The translations under genes and the position numbers were made by a program. The notes beneath the pieces were generated by a model. It was not told the DNA's origin. It searched no databases and was given only the letters and a program-made list of their open reading frames with translations. From NCBI GenBank assembly GCA_964429655.1, contig CAYSCZ010000004.1, positions 33,133 through 97,132 of the forward strand: 64,000 bases of DNA. The letters run 5' to 3'. How positions within the stretch are numbered: position 1 is the stretch's first letter; each line of letters starts with the position of its first letter. Positions 1 to 9,083 of this stretch are shown one piece after another. This DNA is from CAYSCZ01 sp964429655. Its GTDB lineage: Bacteria > Bacteroidota > Bacteroidia > Cytophagales > Cyclobacteriaceae.

Positions 1-1157
1 GGGGCATTGATTTCATCAAATGAACCATCATGTTTTATGGCATGAAATTTCACTGAAGGAACCGTAGTTATCACAGACATATCAAACTCACGATCCAGTC
101 TTTCCTGGACAATCTCCATATGCAACATGCCAAGAAAACCACATCTGAAACCAAAACCCAATGCTGCGGAAGTTTCCGGCTCCCAAACCAGGGAGGCATC
201 ATTCAGTTGGAGTTTCTCCATAGAACTTCTAAGCTCCTCAAAATCAGAAGTTTCAACCGGATAAATACCCGCAAAAACCATAGGTTTAACATCTTCAAAG
301 CCCCTTACCGCACTGTTGGTTGGTCTTTCTACGTGGGTGATTGTGTCCCCGACTTTCACTTCTTTAGCCACTTTGATCCCTGAAACGAGATAACCTACAT
401 CGCCTGCAACGATTTCTTTTTTCGGCTGATGGGTTAATTTCAGTGTGCCTATCTCATCAGCATCATAAGTCTTCCCGGTATTGACAAATTTGACAAGGTC
501 CCCTTTTCTGATTGTCCCATTATAAATCCGGAAAATTACTTCTATGCCTCTAAATGAGTTGAAGTTAGAGTCAAATATCATCGCTTGCAAAGGTTCATTT
601 ACATCCCCAACAGGAGGTGGTATTATCCGCACGATAGTTTTGAGTATCTCTTCTATTCCTATTCCTTCTTTGCCGCTCGCATGAATGATTCGTTCCCTCT
701 CACAACCCAATAGATCCACAATTTCATCGGAAACCTCTTCAGAACGAGCGCCTGGAAGATCAATCTTATTCAAAACAGGTATAATTTCCAGGTCATGTTC
801 CATGGCCAAATACATATTGGAAATGGTCTGGGCTTCAACGCCCTGGGAAGCATCTATAATCAATAAAGCGCCTTCACATGCTGCAATGGATCTGGATACC
901 TCGTATGAAAAATCAACGTGGCCTGGTGTATCTATGAGGTTTAAGTGATATAATTTTCCCTCGTATTCATAATCCATCTGTATAGCGTGACTTTTAATTG
1001 TAATCCCCCGCTCCCTTTCGAGGTCCATGTCATCAAGTAGCTGATCTTGTTTTTCCCTGTCGGAAATTGTGTGTGTATATTCTAATAACCTGTCGGCAAG
1101 TGTGCTTTTGCCATGATCAATATGGGCTATAATGCAGAAGTTTCTTAAATTATCCAT
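1..1157 (-). CDS. lepA: Elongation factor 4 (LepA), N-terminal part, cut by window edge
   Basis: This translational GTPase acts on stalled or mistranslocated ribosomes. Reading the minus strand from the ATG at 1157, the protein opens MDNLRNFCIIAHIDHGKST, with the P-loop AHIDHGKS. The switch region RERGITIKS follows, then DTPGHVDF (G3) and NKIDLPGA (G4), then EF-Tu-like domain 2 and the start of the LepA domain III region. About 385 codons are visible and the C-terminus lies before base 1. An in-frame ATG 14 codons upstream (1199) exists, but LepA proteins normally begin just before the NIRNFCIIAHIDHGKST segment, so 1157 is preferred. No clear Shine-Dalgarno sequence is seen. Confidence 0.96.
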   Translation of the reverse strand, partial: MDNLRNFCIIAHIDHGKSTLADRLLEYTHTISDREKQDQLLDDMDLERERGITIKSHAIQMDYEYEGKLYHLNLIDTPGHVDFSYEVSRSIAACEGALLIIDASQGVEAQTISNMYLAMEHDLEIIPVLNKIDLPGARSEEVSDEIVDLLGCERERIIHASGKEGIGIEEILKTIVRIIPPPVGDVNEPLQAMIFDSNFNSFRGIEVIFRIYNGTIRKGDLVKFVNTGKTYDADEIGTLKLTHQPKKEIVAGDVGYLVSGIKVAKEVKVGDTITHVERPTNSAVRGFEDVKPMVFAGIYPVETSDFEELRSSMEKLQLNDASLVWEPETSAALGFGFRCGFLGMLHMEIVQERLDREFDMSVITTVPSVKFHAIKHDGSFDEINA

Positions 1158-1199
1158 AACATTTCTGGTTGCTAAATTAGCATTAAAATCTGAAGACAT

Positions 1200-1578
1200 G
1201 ATCTTGAGAATATATGTTTAATTAAGATTTAGCTTGGTTTAGCTAACTGCATTATTGATTGAAATGGTAGTAATATTTCGAGACTAAAGCATTTTATTTA
1301 AATATGAATATTTAAAAAATTTACAATATTTCAATACATCATTTTAATTACCTGTACTTTAAGTAATATATTTTCATTTTAACAAACCTTATGATATAAA
1401 TATTTAAATTGAAATATCCTTATCAAATATTATTTTTCAAATATTGAAAAAATAAGTTGTTTTGAACATTTAAAGACAATTATTAGTATATTCTATTGAC
1501 AGTAGGCAATTAATTAATTTATATTTGTGTTTTGTCTGTGTTAAGATTTGATGATGATCTTATAAAAATTAGAGTATT
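1200..1578. other. AT-rich intergenic region with palindromes
   Basis: No coding sequence is visible in these 379 bases between the divergent lepA and the small secreted gene. The stretch is markedly AT-rich. It holds two good inverted repeats: arms TTTAAATAT/ATATTTAAA around GA at 1297-1316, and arms TTTTTCAA/TTGAAAAA around ATA at 1433-1451. A promoter-like sequence for the rightward gene is listed separately. The palindromes may be protein-binding sites, but AT-only repeats arise easily by chance. Confidence 0.5.
1496..1527 (+). promoter_or_regulatory. Bacteroidota-type promoter for the secreted protein gene
   Basis: TTG at 1496-1498 and TATATTTG at 1520-1527 are separated by 21 bp. This matches the Bacteroidota vegetative promoter (-33 TTG, -7 TAnnTTTG). 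Transcription would start about 1534, giving a leader of roughly 45 nt before the ATG at 1579. Confidence 0.6.
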
Positions 1579-2067
1579 ATGAAAAAGATTTTGGTATTAT
1601 TGGTAGCCTTAGTATGCTGTGTTTCGGTAAGTTTTGGTCAGACAGATCAAGATAATTTGTACACATTCCGGTACATTGAGGATGAACTTGATGTGTCAAG
1701 TGTTGATGATGATGATGTAAAAAGTCATGATTTTGGTTATGAAGTTGCTAAAAAAATCCATCTACTCCAGGAAAATTATACCTGGATCCAACAAGGGACG
1801 GCAGAGAATCCATCCATAAAAATGACCATGGTGGAAAAACCGGCAATTTACTACGCTGTTAAAAAGTTAGATAAACATTTTACTAAAAGTGTAAAAAAGG
1901 GCAATATGACAATGGATGAAGCAAAAAAACAATATTCTAAGGCATTGGATATTGCACTGCAGGTAAGGTTTCAGGAGACTCAGGAATTTGAAGAAAAATT
2001 GAGAGACATCAAGAATAAAGAAGAATTAGCCATATTATTTACTGATAAGGTTAAACTTGAGTTTTAA
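1579..2067 (+). CDS. Small secreted acidic protein of unknown function
   Basis: Not recognised. The first 20 residues (MKKILVLLVALVCCVSVSFG, then Q) form a classical signal peptide, so the 162-residue product should be exported to the periplasm or beyond. The mature part is highly charged. An acidic run with four consecutive Asp (residues about 42-47) is followed by a Lys/Glu-rich, probably helical C-terminal half without cysteines. It stands alone, with its own promoter upstream and a strong terminator just after the stop, so it is probably monocistronic. Codon use resembles its neighbours. Confidence 0.75.
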   Translation: MKKILVLLVALVCCVSVSFGQTDQDNLYTFRYIEDELDVSSVDDDDVKSHDFGYEVAKKIHLLQENYTWIQQGTAENPSIKMTMVEKPAIYYAVKKLDKHFTKSVKKGNMTMDEAKKQYSKALDIALQVRFQETQEFEEKLRDIKNKEELAILFTDKVKLEF

Positions 2068-2088
2068 AGTAGGTAAGAAATTATTTTC

Positions 2089-2115
2089 AAGCCAGGTATC
2101 CCCTGGCTTTTTTTT
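2089..2115 (+). terminator. Rho-independent terminator
   Basis: Stem AAGCCAGG/CCTGGCTT with a 5-nt loop, followed by a run of T residues. It ends transcription of the secreted-protein gene and overlaps the last bases of the convergent thiL gene. Confidence 0.85.
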
Positions 2116-3142
2116 AGAAATGTTTCCAACCCTGAGCTTTTAGTTCGATTTTCATACCTTTTTTACTGATCAAAAATTTCCCATAAGCATTGTCTTTTAT
2201 TTCTCCGATTACAAAAATGTCGTCATGTTTTTCAATTATTGAATGATCACTTTCTTTTATAGTGAATAGTATTTCGTAATCTTCCCCTCCATTTAAAATA
2301 CTTGTGACCGGATCAATCCCAAGTTCGACCGATGTTTGATAAGCTTCTTCTGAGACCGGTAATTTGTCCTCATACAATACAGCACCCACATTAGAGGATT
2401 TACAGATATGAAATAAATCAGAGGCTACACCATCAGATACATCAATCATACTTGTTGGTTGCAGTCTCAATGACTCAAAATCATCAATTATATCTTTCCT
2501 GGCTTCCACTTTTAGCTGCCTGCCTATGATGTATTGATAAGCATCGAGCCTGGGCTGCATATCGGGATTTTTTAGATAAACCTGTTTCTCTCGTTCTAAA
2601 ACCTGTAATCCTGTATAAGCACCCCCTAAGTCACCGCTTACGCAAATAAGGTCCCCCGCTTTAGCAGTCCCACGATATACCACTTTTTGTTTTTCCACAT
2701 CCCCAATGGCAGTTACAGCAATCATCAGGCCTGTTTTTGAGGACGTGGTATCACCACCAATCAGTTCAATATTATACCTATCACAGGCAAGACGTATCCC
2801 TTCATACAGTTCATCAACCGCTTCTACCGAAAATCTGTTGCTTAGGGCTAGGTCAACAAGGAGGTACTTCGGATTGCCATTCATCGCATAGATATCTGAG
2901 GCATTTACGGAAACGGCTTTATAACCAAGATGCTGAAGAGGGACATAAGATAAATCAAAATGAACCTGTTCTATCAGCATATCAGAAGAAATCAGCTGAT
3001 ATTTCTCACCGATATCAATAACTGCCGCGTCGTCACCTATACCTTTAACTGAAGAATCATGTTTTTTTGAAAAGTTTCTGACGATATGATTTATTAACTC
3101 AAATTCTCCCAGATCACTAATTGCTGTTCTTTGCTTTGCCAT
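2114..3142 (-). CDS. thiL: Thiamine-monophosphate kinase
   Basis: ThiL phosphorylates thiamine monophosphate to thiamine diphosphate with ATP, the last step of cofactor synthesis. In order the protein shows GIGDDAAVID, ASDIYAMNG, GGDTTSS, a CVSGDLGGA segment, the DVSDGVASDL helix and the ATP-site NGGEDYEILF, all typical of the PurM/ThiL superfamily. The 342-residue length is normal. The start is placed on the ATG giving MAKQRTAISDLGEFELI; another ATG lies two codons upstream. No other thi gene is nearby, so it is a lone cofactor gene convergent with the secreted-protein gene. Confidence 0.95.
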   Translation of the reverse strand: MAKQRTAISDLGEFELINHIVRNFSKKHDSSVKGIGDDAAVIDIGEKYQLISSDMLIEQVHFDLSYVPLQHLGYKAVSVNASDIYAMNGNPKYLLVDLALSNRFSVEAVDELYEGIRLACDRYNIELIGGDTTSSKTGLMIAVTAIGDVEKQKVVYRGTAKAGDLICVSGDLGGAYTGLQVLEREKQVYLKNPDMQPRLDAYQYIIGRQLKVEARKDIIDDFESLRLQPTSMIDVSDGVASDLFHICKSSNVGAVLYEDKLPVSEEAYQTSVELGIDPVTSILNGGEDYEILFTIKESDHSIIEKHDDIFVIGEIKDNAYGKFLISKKGMKIELKAQGWKHF

Positions 3143-3296
3143 TATCAACTTTGATTATTGTAAAACTTATATGAAACATTTGACTGACAGAAGATAAATA
3201 TATTGGCATCCATGGATTATTTTTGTAGATTAAATATTAATGTGAGATTTTAAAGGGTAATCAATCACTTTTGTGATTAAAACGTATTTCCAGTAC

Positions 3297-3704
3297 ATGG
3301 AGACAAAATCAGATATTCATATTGAGTCCGCTAAAATACAAAATGATATTAGAAGTTTTTTAGGTTTGAGAAGCAATGAACTCATTTTTGAATATTCGTA
3401 TATAGATGGTAAGGTCAAAATTGACTTAATCACTATAAACCCAAAACATAATCAATCGTTTTTATTTAAGTCCGTTTTTGGTTTTGATAAAATCGACGCT
3501 TTAAACAAACTTTATGAATACGTATCAGATTTTAAAGACAAAGAAGAGTCATATACCATACAATGGATGATTAAAGGAGTTAATGAGCTTAATACCTCCT
3601 ATTTCAGAGCCAGTAATATATATGACGTCCTGGATAAACTTTATTATGGAAGGGACATTAACTCCATCACGGTTTTTAGTATTGAATTAAACCCAATTGC
3701 ATAA
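3297..3704 (+). CDS. Uncharacterised protein
   Basis: Not recognised. About 135 residues, soluble, with no signal peptide and no membrane segment. It has mixed alpha/beta character, with an aromatic-rich middle (FLFKSVFGFDKIDAL) and a charged helix LNKLYEYVSDFKDKEE. The ATG (METKSDIHIE) is chosen; a GTG eight codons upstream is an alternative. A TATTTTTG element at 3218-3225 could be the -7 box, but no well-placed TTG accompanies it. The iron-sulfur carrier gene follows after 3 bases, so the two are probably cotranscribed. That hints at, but does not prove, a link with Fe-S metabolism. Confidence 0.7.
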   Translation: METKSDIHIESAKIQNDIRSFLGLRSNELIFEYSYIDGKVKIDLITINPKHNQSFLFKSVFGFDKIDALNKLYEYVSDFKDKEESYTIQWMIKGVNELNTSYFRASNIYDVLDKLYYGRDINSITVFSIELNPIA

Positions 3705-3707
3705 ATT

Positions 3708-4034
3708 ATGATAAATGTAACCGAAAAGGCAAAAGAAAGAATCACGGAATTAAGAAATGAAGAAGGGCATACCAATGCGTTTAATATTAGGGTAGCAGTA
3801 AAAGGCGGTGGATGTTCAGGCCTGATGTATGATTTACTTTTCGACGATAAAGTACAGGACTCAGACGAAGTATTTGTGGATAAGGATGTAAAAGTTATAG
3901 TAGACAAGAAAAGTATGCTTTACCTACTGGGCACAACATTGGATTTTTCGGATGGGCTTAATGGTAAAGGCTTTCAATTTATTAACCCTAATGCTTCAAG
4001 GACTTGTGGTTGCGGGGAGAGTTTTGCTGTATAA
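3708..4034 (+). CDS. HesB/IscA-family iron-sulfur cluster carrier
   Basis: A-type carrier proteins receive Fe-S clusters from the scaffold and pass them to apo-enzymes. The 108-residue protein has the three invariant cysteines, C36 in GGGCSGL and C100/C102 in the C-terminal CGCGESF. Length and layout match IscA/SufA/ErpA, and the sequence alone does not decide between them. It follows the unknown 135-residue protein by 3 bases and converges on purF, whose stop lies 5 bases away. No isc or suf genes are adjacent. The complex I genes nearby need many clusters, which is compatible but not evidence of a link. Confidence 0.92.
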   Translation: MINVTEKAKERITELRNEEGHTNAFNIRVAVKGGGCSGLMYDLLFDDKVQDSDEVFVDKDVKVIVDKKSMLYLLGTTLDFSDGLNGKGFQFINPNASRTCGCGESFAV

Positions 4035-4039
4035 AGAGT

Positions 4040-5926
4040 TTAATAAGCCCTGACCGTTACTCCTTTCATAAAGTTAATAAATGATTTATTAACCACTTTA
4101 TTGCCGCCGGGGGTTGGATATTTTCCGGTGAAATACCAATCTCCGCGATGGTTTGGTATAGCTTTATGTAAGTTTTGAACTGTTTGATACACTACCTGTA
4201 CTTCTGCCCTCATACCTTTTGGCTTAACTATTTCTGAGATCTTTTTAGAGATTTGTTCTTCATCAAATTGGTCATATAGTTCCTTTACGTGATTAATTGG
4301 ATTTTCGCTGTTTAAAGAATCTATACACTTCTCAAGGACCTCATCCAATAAATATTCTTTACCGGTATCTTCCAGAAGTGCCAGCAGCGAACGGAAAGCA
4401 ATAAAATCTTTCATTTTGCTCATGTCAATACCATAACAATCCGGATATCTTATTTGTGGTGCAGAGGACACAATGATTATTTTCTTTGGCTTCAGCTTAT
4501 CCAGCAATGTAAGAATGCTTTTCTCTAAAGTTGTTCCTCTTACAATTGAGTCATCAATTACAACCAATGTATCCTTTCCTTTTCTAATCACCTCATAGGT
4601 TGTATCATAAACATGGGCTACCAGATCATTGCGGTGCTCATCATCTGTGATGAAAGTTCTTAATTTCACATCTTTCAACACTAGTTTTTCAACGCGGGGG
4701 CGGAATGAAAGCAACTCCTCTAGGCTTTCCGTGCTTGGTTTATTATCAAGAATAACATCTTTTCTTTTTGCTATCAGGTATTCATCTATTCCCCTCATCA
4801 TGCCTAAGAAAACTGTTTCTGCAGTATTCGGGATATAAGAAAATACTGTATTCTTTAAGTCGCAATCAATAGCCTTTAGAACTGTAGGAAGTAAATATTT
4901 CCCCAGTAGCTTTCTTTCGGAGTAAATATCGGGGTCTGTGCCTCTTGAAAAATATATCCGCTCAAAACTGCAGGACTGCTTAGGTAACGAATCTATAAAT
5001 TGATTCTCAGAAAAATCACCATTACGGTCGATGACCAAAGCATGTGCCGGTTTAACCTCTTTTATATCCTCGTATTCACATTGGAAGGCCGTTTTTATTG
5101 CCGGTTTTTCAGAAGCGACAACTATAAATTCATCATCATAATAATAATACGCCGGCCTAATGCCAGAGGGATCCCTTGCAACAAAAGACGCCCCATGACC
5201 TACCACGCCAACCATGGCATAACCTCCATCAAAATCTTTACAGGCACGTCTTAGTACAGAAGATAAATCAAGCTCCTCCTCAATTAATTCGGTTATTTCA
5301 GGATTTGACAGATATTTCTTGTATTTATCAAAGATTTTCTGATTCTCATCATCCAGGAAATGGCCAATTTTTTCCATTACAGTGACGGTATCCACTTTTT
5401 CCTTGGGATGTTGGCCAAGTTGAACCAGTTTATCAAATAGCTCATCAACGTTAGTCATGTTGAAGTTTCCTGCGATAACCAGGTTTCGACTTCTCCAATT
5501 GTTTTGTCTGAGAAAAGGGTGACATGATTCTATTTCATTTTTACCATGGGTACCATATCTTAAATGTCCCATCCACACTTCCCCGGTAAAAGCGATATGC
5601 TCTTTTAACCACTTAGCATTATAGTAGTCGCTTCCACTTTCTTTTTGAGTTTTTTTGAATTTTTTACCGATTTTCCTAAAAATATCCTCAATTGGCTGAG
5701 ATTCTATACTGCGGTACCTGCTGATATACCTTGTACCAGGATTGACTCCAATTTTTATGTTGGCGATACCCACGCCATCCTGTCCCCTGTTATGCTGCTT
5801 TTGCATGAGTAAGTACATTTTATTTACAGCATAAGTAGGGGTTGAATATTTATCAATATAGTACTGCATGGGTTTCCTGAGCCTCATTAAAGCAATGCCA
5901 CATTCATGTTTTATTGGGTCACTCAT
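4040..5926 (-). CDS. purF: Amidophosphoribosyltransferase-like enzyme
   Basis: PurF converts PRPP and glutamine to phosphoribosylamine, the first committed step of purine synthesis. Residues 7-12 (HECGIA) carry the N-terminal-nucleophile Cys9 of a class II glutamine amidotransferase domain. Around residues 450-465 lies the PRPP-binding motif VVIDDSIVRGTTL. At 628 residues it is longer than classical PurF (about 470-500). The glutaminase part contains extra segments and the C-terminus a long extension, so it is a long-form PurF or close paralogue. It starts 14 bases after nuoN ends on the same strand, so it probably sits at the tail of the nuo operon. Confidence 0.88.
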   Translation of the reverse strand: MSDPIKHECGIALMRLRKPMQYYIDKYSTPTYAVNKMYLLMQKQHNRGQDGVGIANIKIGVNPGTRYISRYRSIESQPIEDIFRKIGKKFKKTQKESGSDYYNAKWLKEHIAFTGEVWMGHLRYGTHGKNEIESCHPFLRQNNWRSRNLVIAGNFNMTNVDELFDKLVQLGQHPKEKVDTVTVMEKIGHFLDDENQKIFDKYKKYLSNPEITELIEEELDLSSVLRRACKDFDGGYAMVGVVGHGASFVARDPSGIRPAYYYYDDEFIVVASEKPAIKTAFQCEYEDIKEVKPAHALVIDRNGDFSENQFIDSLPKQSCSFERIYFSRGTDPDIYSERKLLGKYLLPTVLKAIDCDLKNTVFSYIPNTAETVFLGMMRGIDEYLIAKRKDVILDNKPSTESLEELLSFRPRVEKLVLKDVKLRTFITDDEHRNDLVAHVYDTTYEVIRKGKDTLVVIDDSIVRGTTLEKSILTLLDKLKPKKIIIVSSAPQIRYPDCYGIDMSKMKDFIAFRSLLALLEDTGKEYLLDEVLEKCIDSLNSENPINHVKELYDQFDEEQISKKISEIVKPKGMRAEVQVVYQTVQNLHKAIPNHRGDWYFTGKYPTPGGNKVVNKSFINFMKGVTVRAY

Positions 5927-5940
5927 CAGAAATAATTATA

Positions 5941-7386
5941 TCATACTGTAAAATTCGCAATAATATTCATTATAATATCCGGTTTTACGAATAAAACTAA
6001 AAGAGGTAAGCATAAGGTAATTATAGAAATAATTTCAAATGATGTAAGAGGACCATTAATATCTTCTGTGGGAGTAAGTCGAAAAAACATTGAAAAAGGT
6101 ATTTTCAAATAGAAGAAAAGGGAAACAACTGTATTTAATAATCCAAAAATAAATACTATAGGTAGTATCAAGACCGTTCCACCATTTAGCTCCCCCAAGA
6201 GTGATGAAAAGATCATAAGCTTCGCTGTGAACCCTGCTGTAGGGGGTAAACCGGTTAATGATATCATTGAAATAACCACCGCAATCCCGGCAAGTGGCAA
6301 TAGTTTACCCAATCCGCCGTATGCTTCAATGGTATCAAATCCTTTATTTTCTAATATGTTAATGATCAGAAATACCGTGAAATTCATAAACAAATAAATA
6401 GCTCCGTAAAAAGCTATGCTTTTAATACCTAACACATTGACAACCAAAAGGCCGATTAACAAATACCCTGAATGGGCTATTGACGAATAGGCCATTAATC
6501 TCCTGGCATCTTTCTGAAAATAAGCCGAAAGGTTTCCTATGGTGATTGTGAGAATGATCAGGATGGAAAGTAAGTATTGCCATTCTTCAAAAAATGCACT
6601 CCCTGTAAATCCTCTGGTAATTTTATATAAGATTACAATTCCGGCTAACTTGGGGATTACCGAAAAAAATGCAGCAATTGGTATAGGTGCTAGTTGGTAA
6701 ACATTCGGTGCCCAGATATGAAATGGCGCAGCCGTAATTTTAAATAGCAACCCAAACAGGAAAATGCCATAGCCAATGATTAATAATTCAGGTGATTTAA
6801 TGTCATCTGGTTCAACAGCAAGAGAAAAACTGCTTCCATAGATAAGTGATATCCCATATGCCATAAAAGCTGTAGCCAAAGCTCCTATGAGCAGATATTT
6901 GATGGAAGCTTCATAAGATTCCTTATGAAAACGAAAATTAGTTAGTAAATATGAAGAAAGTGAAACCAACTCTATGGCAAGGAAAATGACTAAAAAATTA
7001 TTAGCCATAACCATAAAAAGCGTACCAAGCAGCAATCCTAACAGAAGAATATGGTACTCAACTTTTGAATACCAGTTTTCCATATTTTTTGAAGTAAACA
7101 AAAAAGAAAACAAGTACCCAACGATAAATAATAGTTTGAAAAATACGATCAATTTATTCAATTGAAGTGTATCCGAAAAAAAAATAAGCTCATCCAGGTA
7201 CCATTGATTTAAAGTCATTCCAAAACAGGTAAGACCCACAAAGATTGAAGTGAATATCTTGAGTTTAGAGCCCGGGTAAGCATCAAATAAGTCCAATACC
7301 ACCAAAACGATTATACCTAAAACCAAGACAAACTCAGGTTGAAGAAATTTAGTGCTTTCAATGATTTGTGATAGCTTTTCCTCCAT
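5941..7386 (-). CDS. nuoN: NADH-quinone oxidoreductase subunit N
   Basis: One of the three antiporter-like proton-pumping subunits in the membrane arm of complex I. The 481-residue protein is hydrophobic with about 14 predicted membrane helices. The key charged residues are visible: E139 in FLAIELVSLSSYLL, K216 in GLLFKITAAPFHIW and K247 in FSVIPKLAG. It begins 5 bases after nuoM ends and is followed at 14 bases by purF. The long N-terminal stretch before the first conserved helix is normal for the family. Confidence 0.96.
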   Translation of the reverse strand: MEEKLSQIIESTKFLQPEFVLVLGIIVLVVLDLFDAYPGSKLKIFTSIFVGLTCFGMTLNQWYLDELIFFSDTLQLNKLIVFFKLLFIVGYLFSFLFTSKNMENWYSKVEYHILLLGLLLGTLFMVMANNFLVIFLAIELVSLSSYLLTNFRFHKESYEASIKYLLIGALATAFMAYGISLIYGSSFSLAVEPDDIKSPELLIIGYGIFLFGLLFKITAAPFHIWAPNVYQLAPIPIAAFFSVIPKLAGIVILYKITRGFTGSAFFEEWQYLLSILIILTITIGNLSAYFQKDARRLMAYSSIAHSGYLLIGLLVVNVLGIKSIAFYGAIYLFMNFTVFLIINILENKGFDTIEAYGGLGKLLPLAGIAVVISMISLTGLPPTAGFTAKLMIFSSLLGELNGGTVLILPIVFIFGLLNTVVSLFFYLKIPFSMFFRLTPTEDINGPLTSFEIISIITLCLPLLVLFVKPDIIMNIIANFTV

Positions 7387-7391
7387 TTCTT

Positions 7392-9083
7392 TTATTTATA
7401 TCCCATTAAGTATTGATTACCCCTCTGCAATGTAGTCTGGATAAATTCACTGACGCTGATTGCTATGGGGTCCAGAAGAATCTGCGGGAATAACCCGAAT
7501 ACCAGCATCATAATAATTAGTGGAATAAAAATTATCTTTTCTAAAACCGTTAAATCCTTCATTTTACTCATCCAACCCTCTTCACGCACCCAATATTTCC
7601 CAAAAAACATTCGCTGAAGTGTCCATAAATAATAAGCTGCTGTGATCACTAACCCGCTAGCTGCAATTATTGTAAAACTTCCTGGAATCAACCCATTCTC
7701 TGTTTGTGATTTGAAAGATCCCAGGAAGACCAAAATCTCACCGATAAAACCAGATAATCCCGGTAATCCCAAAGAAGCAAAAAATGTGATCACTACTACC
7801 AATGTGTAAGCCGGGAGATGGGCAGCCAGACCACTGTAATTCTCAATTAACCGGTCACCAGTGCGACTATAAATAACCCCGGCAATAACAAATAAAGCCG
7901 CAGAAATAATACCATGGCTAAATAATTGATATAAAGCCCCGGAAACCGCTTCTGTAGTTAGTGCTGCTATTCCTAATGATACAAAACCCATGTGTGATAT
8001 CGATGAATAAGCAATCAGCCGCTTAATATCCTTTTGACCCATAGCACTTAACCCACCATAAATAATGGCTATAACTCCTAGTATCCCAACCATCCATGCG
8101 TAATGAATGCCTCCATCTGGAAAAATACCATAGGCAAACCTAAAAAAACCATACCCCCCCACTTTCAAAAGTACACCGGCAAGTACAACAGATATGGCTG
8201 TTGGGGCCTCAACGTGTGCATCAGGCAGCCATGTATGAACCGGCACGGCAGGTAATTTTATGGCAAAGCCTGTAAATAATAATAAAAACCCTAACCATCG
8301 GGCATGCATCCCAAAAAAACTACCTGAAAGCGAAAAGATACTACCCGGCAAAAAATTCCTGATATCTTGAAGATGTATAAGATTGAATGTGTGAACCATA
8401 TCAGATTTCTCAAGTGACTGATTCTTAATCTGATCTTGTATATCTGTAACTGGTACATTTGAATAACTGACCCGTTCTGCTGTTTTTATCGGATCAACAG
8501 CTGAAATGTATAACCCAATAAATACAATTAAAATCAAAATAGACCCAAGCAAGGTGTATAGGAAAAATTTTATGGCTGCATACGCCTTTCTTGGTCCTCC
8601 CCACACCCCGATCAGGAAATACATGGGGAGCAACATAAATTCAAAGAACAAATAGAACAAGAAAAGATCAAGGGCCAGAAAACTACCAAATATACTGGTA
8701 CTGAGGATCATATAAAGCGAAAAATAACCCTTCAAATATTTCGTGATGTTCCAGGAAGCAAGGACACCAATTAGCAACACAATAGCAGAAATCAATACCA
8801 TTAAAAGGTTAATACCGTCAACTCCCAGAAAATACTGGATAGAGAGCTTCCCCAGGGAACCCATATCGATAAAAATCCAATCAACTTGCTCAACAAATTG
8901 ATAAGACCTTTCAAATTTTGCATCAAATGAAAAAAATATGACCCCACTGATGACCAATTGTATCAGGCTAACAGTCAGGGCTATCCATTTAAAAAGCTTA
9001 GCCTTTTCCCCGGGTATCAACAAAATAAAGAGAAGGCCAAGAAAAGGTAGAAAAATTAAAATCGTTAAAATATAATCTGCCAT
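7392..9083 (-). CDS. nuoM: NADH-quinone oxidoreductase subunit M
   Basis: Antiporter-like proton-pumping subunit of the complex I membrane arm. At 563 residues it is longer than E. coli NuoM, because of a hydrophilic insertion around residues 195-245 between helices. Catalytic-channel residues are seen at E148 (FFEFMLLPMYFLIG) and K276 (TGFAIKLPAVPVHTWLPDAH), with a second lysine in GVLLKVGGYG. Its ATG overlaps the nuoL stop by one base (TAATG), a sign of translational coupling. Confidence 0.97.
   Translation of the reverse strand: MADYILTILIFLPFLGLLFILLIPGEKAKLFKWIALTVSLIQLVISGVIFFSFDAKFERSYQFVEQVDWIFIDMGSLGKLSIQYFLGVDGINLLMVLISAIVLLIGVLASWNITKYLKGYFSLYMILSTSIFGSFLALDLFLFYLFFEFMLLPMYFLIGVWGGPRKAYAAIKFFLYTLLGSILILIVFIGLYISAVDPIKTAERVSYSNVPVTDIQDQIKNQSLEKSDMVHTFNLIHLQDIRNFLPGSIFSLSGSFFGMHARWLGFLLLFTGFAIKLPAVPVHTWLPDAHVEAPTAISVVLAGVLLKVGGYGFFRFAYGIFPDGGIHYAWMVGILGVIAIIYGGLSAMGQKDIKRLIAYSSISHMGFVSLGIAALTTEAVSGALYQLFSHGIISAALFVIAGVIYSRTGDRLIENYSGLAAHLPAYTLVVVITFFASLGLPGLSGFIGEILVFLGSFKSQTENGLIPGSFTIIAASGLVITAAYYLWTLQRMFFGKYWVREEGWMSKMKDLTVLEKIIFIPLIIMMLVFGLFPQILLDPIAISVSEFIQTTLQRGNQYLMGYK

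Noticed and set aside
1200..1578. Possible replication origin because of AT-richness
   Set aside because: No dnaA, dnaN or DnaA-box cluster was seen; AT-richness alone is not enough.
3149..3296. Promoter for the unknown gene at 3297
   Set aside because: A TATTTTTG element is present but no TTG lies at the right distance, so it was not listed as a feature.
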